The translations under genes were made by a program, and so were the position numbers. The notes under the pieces were generated by a model. That model was not told where the DNA came from, searched no databases, and saw nothing but the letters and a program-made list of their open reading frames with translations. Positions 42,804-51,818 of a stretch of DNA of 64,000 nt are shown one piece after another. Origin of the DNA: DASYDU01 sp050248495 (GTDB taxonomy: Bacteria; Planctomycetota; Planctomycetia; Pirellulales; Lacipirellulaceae); NCBI GenBank assembly GCA_050248495.1, contig JBFWSG010000013.1:56171-120170 (forward strand), read 5' to 3'. Position 1 is the first letter of the stretch, and each line of letters starts with the position of its first letter.

Positions 42804-43139
42804 GAAATCAGGCTCGGCACGCCGCGAAAGGGGCGCGCCCGGGCTCAGGGCTCGGATGGCCCCTTCGGCCGCCCGATTGGCTTGGTTTCGCAACCGGCCG
42901 AGCGCCCATCGGCCGGAATGAGTTCGCGCCGCTTTCGGAGTCGGCGCACGCCTGCCGACGCGAGTCGCTGCGTTCTTGTCCTGACGCCCTTCGGCGATCG
43001 ATGGCCGGCTTCGTGGCGAAGCCCATTGAACGCCGGGCGACGAGTTTCCGTAAATCGCTATATCGCACCATTCGGCCCGTCCGGACGCTGCCTTGTCGCC
43101 CACAGCTTTTGCCGCTCAAGTTCCTCATGTGACGCTATC

Positions 43140-43173
43140 ACCCGGCCGTTGACCAACCAAGGACCGGCCGGGT
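43140..43173 (+). other. strong leader hairpin before the 1459-residue TPR gene
   Basis: ACCCGGCCG at 43140-43148 pairs perfectly with CGGCCGGGT at 43165-43173 across a 16-nt loop. No T-run follows, so it is not a classic terminator. It ends 60 bp before the start codon and could affect translation or mRNA stability. Confidence 0.45.
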
Positions 43174-43233
43174 CAAATACCAGTGAGTCGCTCCCGCCAC
43201 GACGTCGGCAGGATTAACTTCTAGAGAACAGAA

Positions 43234-46200
43234 ATGCAACAATACCGCGTAAATCTCGGCCTCTTGATCGGTCTGATCGTTGGCACACTCGTGCTGCTGG
43301 TACTCGCCTTCGGCCTGCACCATTTCCAACTCGATCGCAACGCCGACATCCTAATCCAGACAGCCGAAGCGGCTAAGAAGGAAGGCGATCTGAAGGGTGC
43401 ACGGGACGAGTACGCCAACTACCTTTCTATCCGTCCGGACGATGACGACGTCCGCCTGAAGTTAGCCAACGTCCATATCGACATCAACGATCAGCCCACG
43501 GCCGATCCGGAAGACTTCCCCATTGCCATCGCGTATTTGGAAGACATCGTGCGGCAGATGCCCGAGGAAAAGGAACTGCAGACCCGCCTCGTGGAAATGT
43601 ATGGCCAACGCAATCTAACACAGCCGGCGCTGGATCACCTGGCCCGCATGGTGGAGAAATATCCCGATGATTCAGACCTCCGAGTCAAACAGTTCAATTA
43701 TTTGCTAGCCTCGCGCAAGTTCGACGGTCCGGACGGTGCACTGGCCCGGGGCAAAAGGCTGATCGGCTACGATGACAAGACCGATAAGTTTGACGAGAAA
43801 AGCGCGATCGCGCCCCACGAAGCATCCGTCTACGCTAACGTGGCGGCAATTCTCCGCACGTCTCAAGTCGATAAGCCCGAACTGGCCGACCGCGTAATGG
43901 AACAGCTGGTCGGAGTGAATCCTAAACTGCCGGATGCTTACCTGCATCGTGGCCAGTACCTCGTCAATATCGGCGAGCCTAGCCGCGGCGACCAGGACGT
44001 CAGGAAAGCATACAAGCTCGCACCGGACGACGCCAATGTGCTGTTGGCGATGGCCGGACGCGCGGAAATGCGCGAGCGCAACGCCGACGCCAAGAAATTT
44101 CTCGAGACGGGCATAGAAAAGCATCCAGAAGACTCACGTTTCTATGTTTCGTTGGCTCGGATTGAGATGCAGTCCAAACACAACGACGAATCCCTCAAAA
44201 TCATCGAAGAAGGCATGCAGAAAGTGCCGCCGAAAGAGGCTATCAATCTGCTTATGCTGAAAGCGGATCTGCAGCTGGCAACAAAGGACACGGCCGGAAT
44301 CGCGGCCACGAAGGAAGAACTCCGCAAGGCTGGCTATGGTGGCTGGCTCACAGAGTTTCTCGACGCTCGCCTGCTGCTGATGCAAGATAAGTGGTACGAG
44401 GCCAGCATCGCTCTCGCAGAGCTCCAGGCCAAGCTCGGCAATTCCAACCCGTTTACCGATACGATTGCCTTTCAGCTCGGCTTGGCCTACGAAAACTCGG
44501 GACAGCTCGACAAGGCCGAAACCGCCTACAAGGCAATCCTCGCCCGCAGCCCGAGCAATGACCCGGCGAAGGCGGGAGTGGAACGCGTCGGCCGCAGGCT
44601 TCAGCGCGACGTCAAGAGTTCTGATTCGAGCGACTTAGATCAGATGCTTGCCGCGGAGGCGAAGAAACCCAAATCGGAGCAGAATTGGGCGGCCATCGAC
44701 AGCAAGGTTGCCGAGTTTGCCGAAAAACGCAAGATCGAAGGTGCCGCGCTGGAATTGTTCTGGGCACGCGTGATGCTCGGTCGTGAGAACTTTCAAGAGG
44801 CGCGCAAGCGGCTCGTGGCCGCCCGAGAAAAGGATCCCGACAACGTCGAGGTCCGCCGCCTGGCGGTCCTGCTGCTTCGTGCCGAAGATCACGAGAAGGG
44901 CCCCGCCAAGGCGCTCCAGCTGCTCGACCAAACCGTCGAACAGTTTGGTGACAAGCCGGATCTCCGTCTCGATCGGGCCGACTGCCTGATTGCCATGAAC
45001 CTGCAAAATCCGGATCAGGACAAGTTGAAATTAGACCTGGCCGCGCTTACCGAGATCCCGAGCGATTGGAGCGAAAACGATCAAGTGGCATTCTGGAACG
45101 GTATAGCCCCCCGCTATGCAATGGTGGGCATGCGCGACGAAACCAAGGACTGTCTGAATCGCGTGGCAGAGTTGCGACCCAAGGACCTTCCCACGCGTCT
45201 GGCGCTCTTTAACCTCGCGCTTGAAGCGAATGACGACGAGGCCATGAAATTGGCCCAGGAGCAAATCCTCAACATTGTCGGCACCAAGGAAGACAGCACC
45301 TGGCTCTACACCGAAGCGCGTCGCCGGTTGTCGGATTTTGCTCGCGGCGAGGGCGACAAAGATGCGCTCCGCGAGATTCAACAGCTCACCGACCGCGCCA
45401 TGAAGGATCGCCCCAACTGGTTCGAGCTCCAGCTGCTGAGCGCCGAATTGGCAGTCCGCAAGGGCGACGAAAAAGACGCTTTGGCTCACTTCGAAAAGGC
45501 GCAGGAGCTGGGACGTCCCAGCGAAAACGCTATTCTACTGCACGTTCAGCTGTTGCTCCGCGACGGTCGCCGGGAACCGGCCAAGCGATTGATGGAGAAA
45601 CTGCCTGAGAGCACGCTACAGGGCAACGTTGGCCCCGTCTACGCCGACGTCCTGCTTAGCACCGGCGACGTCGAAAAAGCAGTTGACGTGATTACCAAGT
45701 ATGCGGAAGCTGCCCCCAAGGACGCCGGCCGCCAGCTCACGCTGGGTCAAGTGCTGACTCGCGCGTCGAGCGACCCGAAGATGTCGGACGCGCGGCGGAA
45801 GGATCTTCTCGCCCAAGCCGGCAAGGCTCTACAGTTGGCCGTCAAACTCAGTCCTGAATCGCCCCAGACCTGGCTCGCGCTGATCAGCTACCAAGTCGTA
45901 CAGAAGGACCTGGAAGGAGCTAAGGCCACACTGCAACAGGCCCAGCTTGGTCTGGCCGAAGATCAAATGATCGGCGTTCTCGCCAAAGGGAACGAAATCA
46001 TGGGCCAATGGTTCGACGCGGAAAACGTTTATCTCACGACGCTCGAAGCGCAGCCTGATAACCTCTTGCTGGCTCAGGAATTGGCCACGTTCTATCTCGG
46101 CCCGAGCTATCCGCGGAACGACAAGTATCAAAAGGCTACGCCGCTCGTGAATCGAATTCTCAAGGCCGGCGCCGAACATAAGCTCGAAAGCAGCGATCCG

Positions 46201-47613
46201 AACTTGATGTGGGCCCGCCGCGCAGCGGCCCAGATGCTGGCGGAAACCGGCGACTATCAGAAACTTCGCAAGGCCGAGAAGCTACTGGCCTCCAATGCCA
46301 TCGACGGCACGCTCCCGACTCAAGAGCGGCTCCAAATGGCGAACATCCTGGCCACGCGCGCCGACCCCATCTCGCGCGATAAGGCCAAACGGCTGTTCGA
46401 AGCCGTGAAGAAGGACCAGCCCCTTTCGTTGAGGGACGACATGGTCCTCGGAAACTTGTATTTCGCGCGGCAGGAGTGGGAGCAGTGCAAACGCCACATG
46501 CGTACGGCCGTAGCTCAGAACCGCAAATCGCCTGATGCGCGCGCGTTGTTCGCCAACATGATTCTCCAGCGCGGCAGCGACAAGGAAATTCAGGACGAGG
46601 CTTGGCGACAGATCAGCGAGCTGAAAAAAATCGCACCTAACGACGCCCGCACCGTGCAGCTGATCGTCGCTTTTTCCGGAAAAACCGGCAAAGAACAGCA
46701 AGCCCGCGACTACCTGCTCAGCCTCTTGCCCAAGGTCAAAGACCCTGCCCAGCTCAGCGACCAGCAGCTGGCCATGATGGAGTTTGTGGCGCCGATGCTG
46801 GTCAGCGTTAACGATCTCGATAACGCAGAGAAACTCTACCGCGCCATTGTTGCCAAAAATCCCAACAAGGTGCTGGCCTTGGCCGATTTCCTCGGCACCC
46901 ACCGCGACGTCGGCCAGGCCTTCGAGTTACTCGACTCGGTTTATAAGCCGGAGCTCACCGAACCCGTCAGCCGCACCGCCATCGGCATCGTACGGAGCCG
47001 CCGGGACGAAATCCAGGACAAGTACGACGACAAAGTCCGCGGCTGGCTCGAACGCGGATTGCTCGAAAACCCTGACTCCGTTCCCTTGCAGATGTTGTTG
47101 GCTGAGTTCGCCGATACGCAAAAGAACTACGACGAGGCCGCCGAAATCTACAAGAAGCTCCTCGCGCGCGACGACGTGAAGGATATCACCCGAGCTATCG
47201 TGCTCAACAACCTCGCCTTTCTCGTGGCCCTCGCCGACAATGCCGACGAGGCCGGGGTCGATCCGCTCAAGCTCATCGATGAGGCGATCCAGATCCTCGG
47301 ACCCACGGCTGATATTCTCGATTCGCGCGCCGTCGTCTATCTCGCCAAGGGCGACTACCAGAAGGCGATTCGCGATCTGGACAACTCGCTGACCGATAAC
47401 CCGACGCCGGCGAAGTATTTCCACAAGGCGGTGGCACACCTGGGGGCGGGCGAAAACACCGCTGCCCTCAAAGCCTGGGACGACGCGCATAAGCTCAACA
47501 AGGATACCCGCTCCACGCTCAACCGTATGGAATTTGAACAGTACGATCGTGCGAAATCCCAGATCGAAAAGATTCGCTCTCAAAGCCAATCGCTCACACG
47601 AGCGGCCGGCTGA
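43234..47613 (+). CDS. large membrane-anchored TPR protein
   Basis: The 1459-residue protein has one N-terminal helix (LGLLIGLIVGTLVLLVLAFGL, residues 8-28), then TPR units through to the end. Clear examples are ADILIQTAEAAKKEGDLKGA then RDEYANYLSIRPDD, DKAETAYKAILARSPSND and GDYQKAIRDLDNSLTDNPTP. There is no enzymatic domain. TPR scaffolds of this size assemble envelope or polysaccharide machines. It starts an apparent unit with the secreted TPR protein at 47646 and lipoprotein at 48804, all in the same direction with short gaps. The PrsT-like TPR lipoprotein of PEP-CTERM systems is a possible analogue, but there is no lipobox here. Confidence 0.8.
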   Translation: MQQYRVNLGLLIGLIVGTLVLLVLAFGLHHFQLDRNADILIQTAEAAKKEGDLKGARDEYANYLSIRPDDDDVRLKLANVHIDINDQPTADPEDFPIAIAYLEDIVRQMPEEKELQTRLVEMYGQRNLTQPALDHLARMVEKYPDDSDLRVKQFNYLLASRKFDGPDGALARGKRLIGYDDKTDKFDEKSAIAPHEASVYANVAAILRTSQVDKPELADRVMEQLVGVNPKLPDAYLHRGQYLVNIGEPSRGDQDVRKAYKLAPDDANVLLAMAGRAEMRERNADAKKFLETGIEKHPEDSRFYVSLARIEMQSKHNDESLKIIEEGMQKVPPKEAINLLMLKADLQLATKDTAGIAATKEELRKAGYGGWLTEFLDARLLLMQDKWYEASIALAELQAKLGNSNPFTDTIAFQLGLAYENSGQLDKAETAYKAILARSPSNDPAKAGVERVGRRLQRDVKSSDSSDLDQMLAAEAKKPKSEQNWAAIDSKVAEFAEKRKIEGAALELFWARVMLGRENFQEARKRLVAAREKDPDNVEVRRLAVLLLRAEDHEKGPAKALQLLDQTVEQFGDKPDLRLDRADCLIAMNLQNPDQDKLKLDLAALTEIPSDWSENDQVAFWNGIAPRYAMVGMRDETKDCLNRVAELRPKDLPTRLALFNLALEANDDEAMKLAQEQILNIVGTKEDSTWLYTEARRRLSDFARGEGDKDALREIQQLTDRAMKDRPNWFELQLLSAELAVRKGDEKDALAHFEKAQELGRPSENAILLHVQLLLRDGRREPAKRLMEKLPESTLQGNVGPVYADVLLSTGDVEKAVDVITKYAEAAPKDAGRQLTLGQVLTRASSDPKMSDARRKDLLAQAGKALQLAVKLSPESPQTWLALISYQVVQKDLEGAKATLQQAQLGLAEDQMIGVLAKGNEIMGQWFDAENVYLTTLEAQPDNLLLAQELATFYLGPSYPRNDKYQKATPLVNRILKAGAEHKLESSDPNLMWARRAAAQMLAETGDYQKLRKAEKLLASNAIDGTLPTQERLQMANILATRADPISRDKAKRLFEAVKKDQPLSLRDDMVLGNLYFARQEWEQCKRHMRTAVAQNRKSPDARALFANMILQRGSDKEIQDEAWRQISELKKIAPNDARTVQLIVAFSGKTGKEQQARDYLLSLLPKVKDPAQLSDQQLAMMEFVAPMLVSVNDLDNAEKLYRAIVAKNPNKVLALADFLGTHRDVGQAFELLDSVYKPELTEPVSRTAIGIVRSRRDEIQDKYDDKVRGWLERGLLENPDSVPLQMLLAEFADTQKNYDEAAEIYKKLLARDDVKDITRAIVLNNLAFLVALADNADEAGVDPLKLIDEAIQILGPTADILDSRAVVYLAKGDYQKAIRDLDNSLTDNPTPAKYFHKAVAHLGAGENTAALKAWDDAHKLNKDTRSTLNRMEFEQYDRAKSQIEKIRSQSQSLTRAAG

Positions 47614-47645
47614 AGCGGACTTTACTAAAGGAGGGGAATCTAGCT

Positions 47646-48713
47646 ATGAGCGAGTTGCGTCGCTGCTGGTGCCTGTTCGTCATCGCTTCGTTGTCGCTCG
47701 CAGCCGGGGCACGTGCCCAATCGATCGACGCCGCTAGTCCCGGATATGCCCTGACACAGGGAACGCAGGCCTATGCAGCTGGTCACCACGAGCAGGCGAT
47801 TGCCCTGTTGGCCGACGCGATTCGCAGCGATCCCCACGACCCCCGGCCGTACTACCTCCGCGCGCTGTGCCTCGCGCGCTCTGGGAGACCGGTCGAAGCC
47901 CGCGCCGATTTGGTTGTGGCCGCGGCCCTCGAAGCTCGTCAGCCCGATCGCTACCCCGTGGCCGACCTGCTCTCTCACCTGGCGGTCGCCGACCGCACGT
48001 TGCTGGGAGAATTCCGCTGGCACGCTCAGACCGAGGATTTCGCCCGCGCTTTTGACGAAGGGCAGATCAGCTTCGCCGAGCGGCCCCTGCCGACCGTTCG
48101 CACCGACGCCGGCGTCCTTCGCCAGAAGGCGTCGCTGCCGCTCGATCGCCTCACGGGCGACGTCACTCTGGCCGAGCTCTCCGGCATCGCCACCCAGCGA
48201 CCGGCGACGCTCGCCGTGGAAACTGGAAGCAACCCATTTTCCGATGATCCGGCGCCGGCAGCCGCGCCGGCAAGTCAGCCGGCTGAGGCTCAAAATGCCG
48301 ACCCGTTTGCCGAAGAATTGCCTGCGGCCGACACCCCGTCCGTCGCCGCTCCCCCGGCCGAACCAGCCGATCCCTTTGCGGAAACCGAGCCAGCCACCAG
48401 CGGCAAGATTTCCTCCGGCAAGTTGATGGGCATCCTCGGCCGCGCGGTCGGCCGTGTTGCGCCCGTTCCGTCGCTCGACACGGTGCGCGACCAAATTCGC
48501 AAGCTGCCCCTCCCGGCGACCGGTAGTCAACCTGCCGACGGTGCGGACACCTTCGGCGCCGGCGTCGAGCCGGCCGCCTTCGGTGAAGAAGTGCCCGCCG
48601 CCACGGATGCTCCCGAAGCAGGCGAAGCTCAGCCGCCAAGCGGCTCGGACCAACAGCCGCCCGCCGACGAAGCACAACCGGCGGCAGCTCCCGAAGAAGA
48701 CCCGTTCGGTTAA
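47646..48713 (+). CDS. secreted TPR protein with repeated DPF motifs
   Basis: AAAGGAGGGG lies 9 nt before the ATG, an unusually full ribosome site. A signal peptide (CWCLFVIASLSLAAGARA) precedes two to three TPR helices (LTQGTQAYAAGHHEQAIALL then ADAIRSDPHDPRPYYLRALC). From residue 195 the sequence is Pro/Ala/Glu-rich and disordered, with recurring short motifs SNPFSDD, ADPFAEE, ADPFAET and the C-terminal EDPFG. Similar DPF-ending disordered tails occur in many planctomycete secreted proteins and may be docking signals; their function is unknown. It follows the large TPR gene by 32 bp. Confidence 0.75.
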   Translation: MSELRRCWCLFVIASLSLAAGARAQSIDAASPGYALTQGTQAYAAGHHEQAIALLADAIRSDPHDPRPYYLRALCLARSGRPVEARADLVVAAALEARQPDRYPVADLLSHLAVADRTLLGEFRWHAQTEDFARAFDEGQISFAERPLPTVRTDAGVLRQKASLPLDRLTGDVTLAELSGIATQRPATLAVETGSNPFSDDPAPAAAPASQPAEAQNADPFAEELPAADTPSVAAPPAEPADPFAETEPATSGKISSGKLMGILGRAVGRVAPVPSLDTVRDQIRKLPLPATGSQPADGADTFGAGVEPAAFGEEVPAATDAPEAGEAQPPSGSDQQPPADEAQPAAAPEEDPFG

Positions 48714-48803
48714 AGGGCGACCTTTGCGGCTCGACCTGTTCCGCCGCTGCAACCTATAGTTATTTGACGAAGACACTTTTCCCTCGACCCGCGCGAAACC
48801 TTT

Positions 48804-49457
48804 ATGCATCGCTCCTCATGCCAGCCTGGCGTCTTACTGCTTTGTGCCGTCATTGCGATCGTCGCCAGCGCCGGCTGTGAAAAGGAAGAAGCTGCGCCAG
48901 TCGCCGCCCCCGTTTCGGCCCAAGGCACTCCCGCCGAGAAATTTGAGGGCATCGTGACCGCCCTCAGGGATGGACTCGAATTGCCGGTCAGCAAGTCCGG
49001 CTTCATCGATCCCTCGTCGGGCGGCAGCAGCCGCTTCCAGGTTCACAACACGATTACCTCGAAGCTAATTGAACCCGCAGCCGAGGGCGAGCCCCTGCGC
49101 GGCGAGATCACCGTCACCACGCAATCGATCTACTCGATCCGCCGTTCGGCCGAGCAAAAAGAGAACGACGACCGCGGCGATCAGAACGCCGGTCACAGCA
49201 CCAGCCTGCTCGACGAGTCGCAAGAATCGGGTCCCGGCTTCAGCTCCGTCGACCAGGGCCTCGTCTCCGAAGCGCCGGACGCCAGCAAGCCGGGTGACGT
49301 CGATGTCGATAGCGTCCAGCGTCGGGCGGACAAGATCGAGCGCAAATACGAGCTAATCTACAAAGACAATCGCTGGGATCTCGTGACCGAAATCGACAAG
49401 AAGAAGGAAGCGTCGATCGAAAACGCCTTTCAGCGTGCCCTGCGGCTCCAGCCCTGA
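48804..49457 (+). CDS. lipoprotein of unknown function
   Basis: A lipoprotein signal (VLLLCAVIAIVASAGCEKEE) with lipobox ASAGC directs the protein to the membrane. The mature 190 residues include KFEGIVTALRDGLELPVSKS, an acidic middle and KYELIYKDNRWDLVTEIDKK at the end, which looks like a small beta-rich domain. No family is recognised. It is the third gene of the TPR unit starting at 43234, and ends 158 bp before the beta-CASP nuclease gene. Confidence 0.75.
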   Translation: MHRSSCQPGVLLLCAVIAIVASAGCEKEEAAPVAAPVSAQGTPAEKFEGIVTALRDGLELPVSKSGFIDPSSGGSSRFQVHNTITSKLIEPAAEGEPLRGEITVTTQSIYSIRRSAEQKENDDRGDQNAGHSTSLLDESQESGPGFSSVDQGLVSEAPDASKPGDVDVDSVQRRADKIERKYELIYKDNRWDLVTEIDKKKEASIENAFQRALRLQP

Positions 49458-49614
49458 TCTCTCAGGCCGCATGCCGGCAGCTTCTCCGCTCGGCCGCCTT
49501 GCGCGTCCGTCGGAATTTTCTGTAGGTCCCTCGCCGCCCCTCGGCTATCCTGTTAGGACCGCCCGGGGCACTCTCCGCGCGGTCCGAATCTGCGCGTTCA
49601 CCCTCAGGCTTTCG

Positions 49615-51000
49615 ATGGCTCGCATCACCTTCCACGGCGCCGCCCGCACCGTCACCGGCTCGAAGTTCCTGCTCGAGGCCGGCAAGGCCCGCGTGCTCGT
49701 CGATTGCGGCCTGTTCCAAGGACTCAAGCCGCTGCGGCAGAAGAATTGGGAACCCACGCCGTTCGACATCAAGAACTTGAGCGCCGTGGTCCTGACCCAC
49801 GCCCATCTCGACCACACCGGCTATCTCCCGCGCATCGTCCACGAGGGCTACATCGGACCGATCTACGCCACCGACGCCACCAACGAGCTCACCGAGCTGA
49901 TCCTGCTCGACTCGGCCAAATGCCAAGAGCAGGACGCCGATTACGCCAACCGCAAAGGCTATTCCAAGCACAAGCCCGCGCTCCCGCTCTACGAAGCCCG
50001 CGACGTCGAATTCACGATGAAGATGTTCCGCAACGTCGAACGGAGCGAATGGTTCTCACCCGCCGAACCGATCTGGATGCGCTATCACGACGCGGGACAC
50101 CTGCTCGGCTCGAACTCGATCGAAGTCGAGATCCGCGATCGCAATCCCCCGTTGCGTCTCATCTTCTCCGGCGACGTCGGCCGCTACGCGGGGCCCCTCT
50201 ACCACGACCCTGCGCCCCCGGTGGCCTGCGACTACCTGATCTGCGAAAGCACCTACGGCGATCGCGACCACCCTGAAACTTCGATCCTCGATGCGCTCGC
50301 CGATGTGGTCGATCGCGGCGTCCGCCGTGGCGGCGTGATGCTGATGGCCTCGTTCGCCGTCGGCCGCGCCCAGCAATTGATCTACCTGCTGCAGGTCCTC
50401 AAGCGCAACAGCCGCATCCCCGATATCCCGATTTACGTCGACAGCCCGATGGCCTGCGACGCCACCGCCATCTACCGCCACCATCGCGAAGACCACGACC
50501 TCAGCGAAGGCGAGCTCGACGATGCCAACCCCGTGCTCGCCGGCCCGATGGTCCACCTCTCCCGCTCGACCGACGAATCGAAGGCGCTCAACCACGTCCG
50601 CGGCCCGGCGATCATCATCTCCAGCAGCGGCATGATGGACGCCGGCCGCATCGTCCATCACTTGAAATACCGCCTGCCTCATCCGCAGAACACGATTGTG
50701 CTCGGCGGCTTCATGGCCGTCGGCACCCGCGGCCGCCTGCTCCAGGATGGCGCCGAGTACCTCCGCATGCACGGGCAGCAGATTCCCGTCCGCGCCGCGG
50801 TGGAAAGAGTCCCCGGCCTCAGCGGCCACGCCGACCGCCGCGGCCTCTTGCGCTGGCTCGAACCGCTCCCGCAACCCAAGCAAACCTTCCTCGTCCACGG
50901 CGAAGTCGGCCCCGCCGAATCCCTGGCTGCCGCCCTCCGCAAAGAGCGCGGCTGGAACGTGACGCTCCCCGAACTGGGCGAATCGCACGAGTTGACGTGA
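49615..51000 (+). CDS. metallo-beta-lactamase/beta-CASP family RNA nuclease
   Basis: Starting at MARITFHGAARTVTGSKFLL, the 461-residue protein carries the metal motif THAHLDHTGYLP, HDAGHLLGSNSIEVE, FSGDVGRY, and the beta-CASP part ICESTYGDRDHP, MASFAVGRAQQLIYLL, YVDSPMACDATAIY, ISSSGMMDAGRIVHHL, LSGHADRRGLLRWLEPL and FLVHGE. It matches bacterial CPSF-like nucleases that process RNA. Metal ligands and the three beta-CASP motifs appear intact. The upstream ATG at 49435 would overlap the lipoprotein's end and is rejected. Confidence 0.93.
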   Translation: MARITFHGAARTVTGSKFLLEAGKARVLVDCGLFQGLKPLRQKNWEPTPFDIKNLSAVVLTHAHLDHTGYLPRIVHEGYIGPIYATDATNELTELILLDSAKCQEQDADYANRKGYSKHKPALPLYEARDVEFTMKMFRNVERSEWFSPAEPIWMRYHDAGHLLGSNSIEVEIRDRNPPLRLIFSGDVGRYAGPLYHDPAPPVACDYLICESTYGDRDHPETSILDALADVVDRGVRRGGVMLMASFAVGRAQQLIYLLQVLKRNSRIPDIPIYVDSPMACDATAIYRHHREDHDLSEGELDDANPVLAGPMVHLSRSTDESKALNHVRGPAIIISSSGMMDAGRIVHHLKYRLPHPQNTIVLGGFMAVGTRGRLLQDGAEYLRMHGQQIPVRAAVERVPGLSGHADRRGLLRWLEPLPQPKQTFLVHGEVGPAESLAAALRKERGWNVTLPELGESHELT

Positions 51001-51113
51001 CCTCAACCGCCTCATTCCGCCCAACCGCCGCCACAATCGCTTGCGGTTTGGTTCCCCCAAAGCCGGCCGAAAATCAGGCCGCGGGTGCGCCAAGTGTGCG
51101 TGCAAGGCGACCA

Positions 51114-51344
51114 TTATGTGGCGTTTGCACAGACCAAGGCGAAATAAACGGCGAAGAAAATCATAAAGAACAGCGCTACCCACTGCACAGCAGCCCATCG
51201 CAGAGCGCGCTGCCTGGTAGACTTCAATTGACTGGCGTAGGCGTCTTCAACTCTGGTTAAGTGATCTCGATATTGCTGCTCGCGTTTGGCTAGAAGATCG
51301 CAAATCTCACGGAGTAACCGATTGGTTTCGTCGTCGTTTGCCAT
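51114..51344 (-). CDS. small membrane protein with coiled coil
   Basis: The 76-residue protein starts at MANDDETNRLLREICDLLAK, with AGGAGT six nucleotides upstream. Residues 1-45 form an amphipathic helix (LLREICDLLAKREQQYRDHL then TRVEDAYASQLKSTRQ) and the rest is one transmembrane helix (AAVQWVALFFMIFFAVYFALVCA). It is the only minus-strand gene between the nuclease and LOG genes. Its function is unknown; the form resembles small coiled-coil anchors. The earlier ATG at 51413 lacks a ribosome site. Confidence 0.7.
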   Translation of the reverse strand: MANDDETNRLLREICDLLAKREQQYRDHLTRVEDAYASQLKSTRQRALRWAAVQWVALFFMIFFAVYFALVCANAT

Positions 51345-51357
51345 TGGACTACTCCTG
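51345..51357 (-). promoter_or_regulatory. ribosome binding site deciding the start at 51344
   Basis: On the minus strand AGGAGT at 51356-51351 lies six nucleotides before the ATG. It supports the 76-residue start over an upstream in-frame ATG that has no such site. Confidence 0.6.
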
Positions 51358-51413
51358 GAACGCGCACTATTTGGCCGCTTCGGAATCTTCGTCAGTTGAG
51401 CCAAGGTGGCCAA

Positions 51414-51818
51414 AAATCACCAGTTGATTTCTGTACACTGTCGGCTATCGTGAAGCCTCGTGAGGCCATTCGTTTCGCTATTTTTTGCAGCCGTATCGAG
51501 CCACCGACCGCGCTCCCCGCGCTCATGCTCTCTGGACCACTCGCCAAGAAACCGCCCAGCTCCGAAAACGCGCCCAAAACGCCAAGGATCAAAGATCGCC
51601 GAGAAAGGCAGCCGTTCAGAGGGATTTCTATGCGTTCTTGGCCCCTTTGCGTCTTTGCGAGCAAAAGAGTTCCCCGGCCCCGTACCCCAAAAAACCGCTG
51701 ACATCTTCGAAGGCGTCAACATTCTGCTCCCCGCTTTTTCCGCATTGCCCCAAATCCCAAAGATGCCGAAAATCTCCTTTTCCTTGCATTCCACGCCAGC
51801 ATCAAATTCCGAGTCTCT
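51414..51818. other. intergenic region with palindromic repeat
   Basis: This 405-bp stretch before the LOG-family gene holds no gene I can support. Its centre, about 51577-51668, is a repeat described separately. Confidence 0.5.
51577..51668. repeat. CTTTGCGTCTTTGCG palindromic element, second locus
   Basis: AACGCCAAGGATCAAAGATCG on the left is answered by GCGTTCTTGGCC and CCTTTGCGTCTTTGCGAGC on the right, which are reverse-complement variants of the same units as at 37279-37452. The two loci therefore hold members of one repeat family, with different cores. Confidence 0.6.

Larger units (their letters stand above)
42684..43233. other. 550-bp intergenic region with promoter and leader hairpin
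   Basis: No convincing gene is seen. It holds a consensus-like promoter at 42776-42803 and a strong hairpin at 43140-43173, consistent with a long leader or a small RNA ahead of the TPR gene at 43234. The open frames on the minus strand have neither ribosome sites nor recognisable similarity. Confidence 0.45.

Noticed and set aside
42738..43103. 121-codon minus-strand frame in the leader of the TPR gene
   Set aside because: No ribosome site, no similarity, and it overlaps other equally long frames in the same stretch.
47640..48809. 389-codon minus-strand frame over the secreted TPR gene
   Set aside because: The plus strand has a signal peptide, TPR repeats and a strong ribosome site; the minus reading is Arg/Gly-rich noise.
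50056..51198. 380-codon minus-strand frame over the beta-CASP nuclease
   Set aside because: Antisense shadow; the nuclease motifs are unambiguous on the plus strand.
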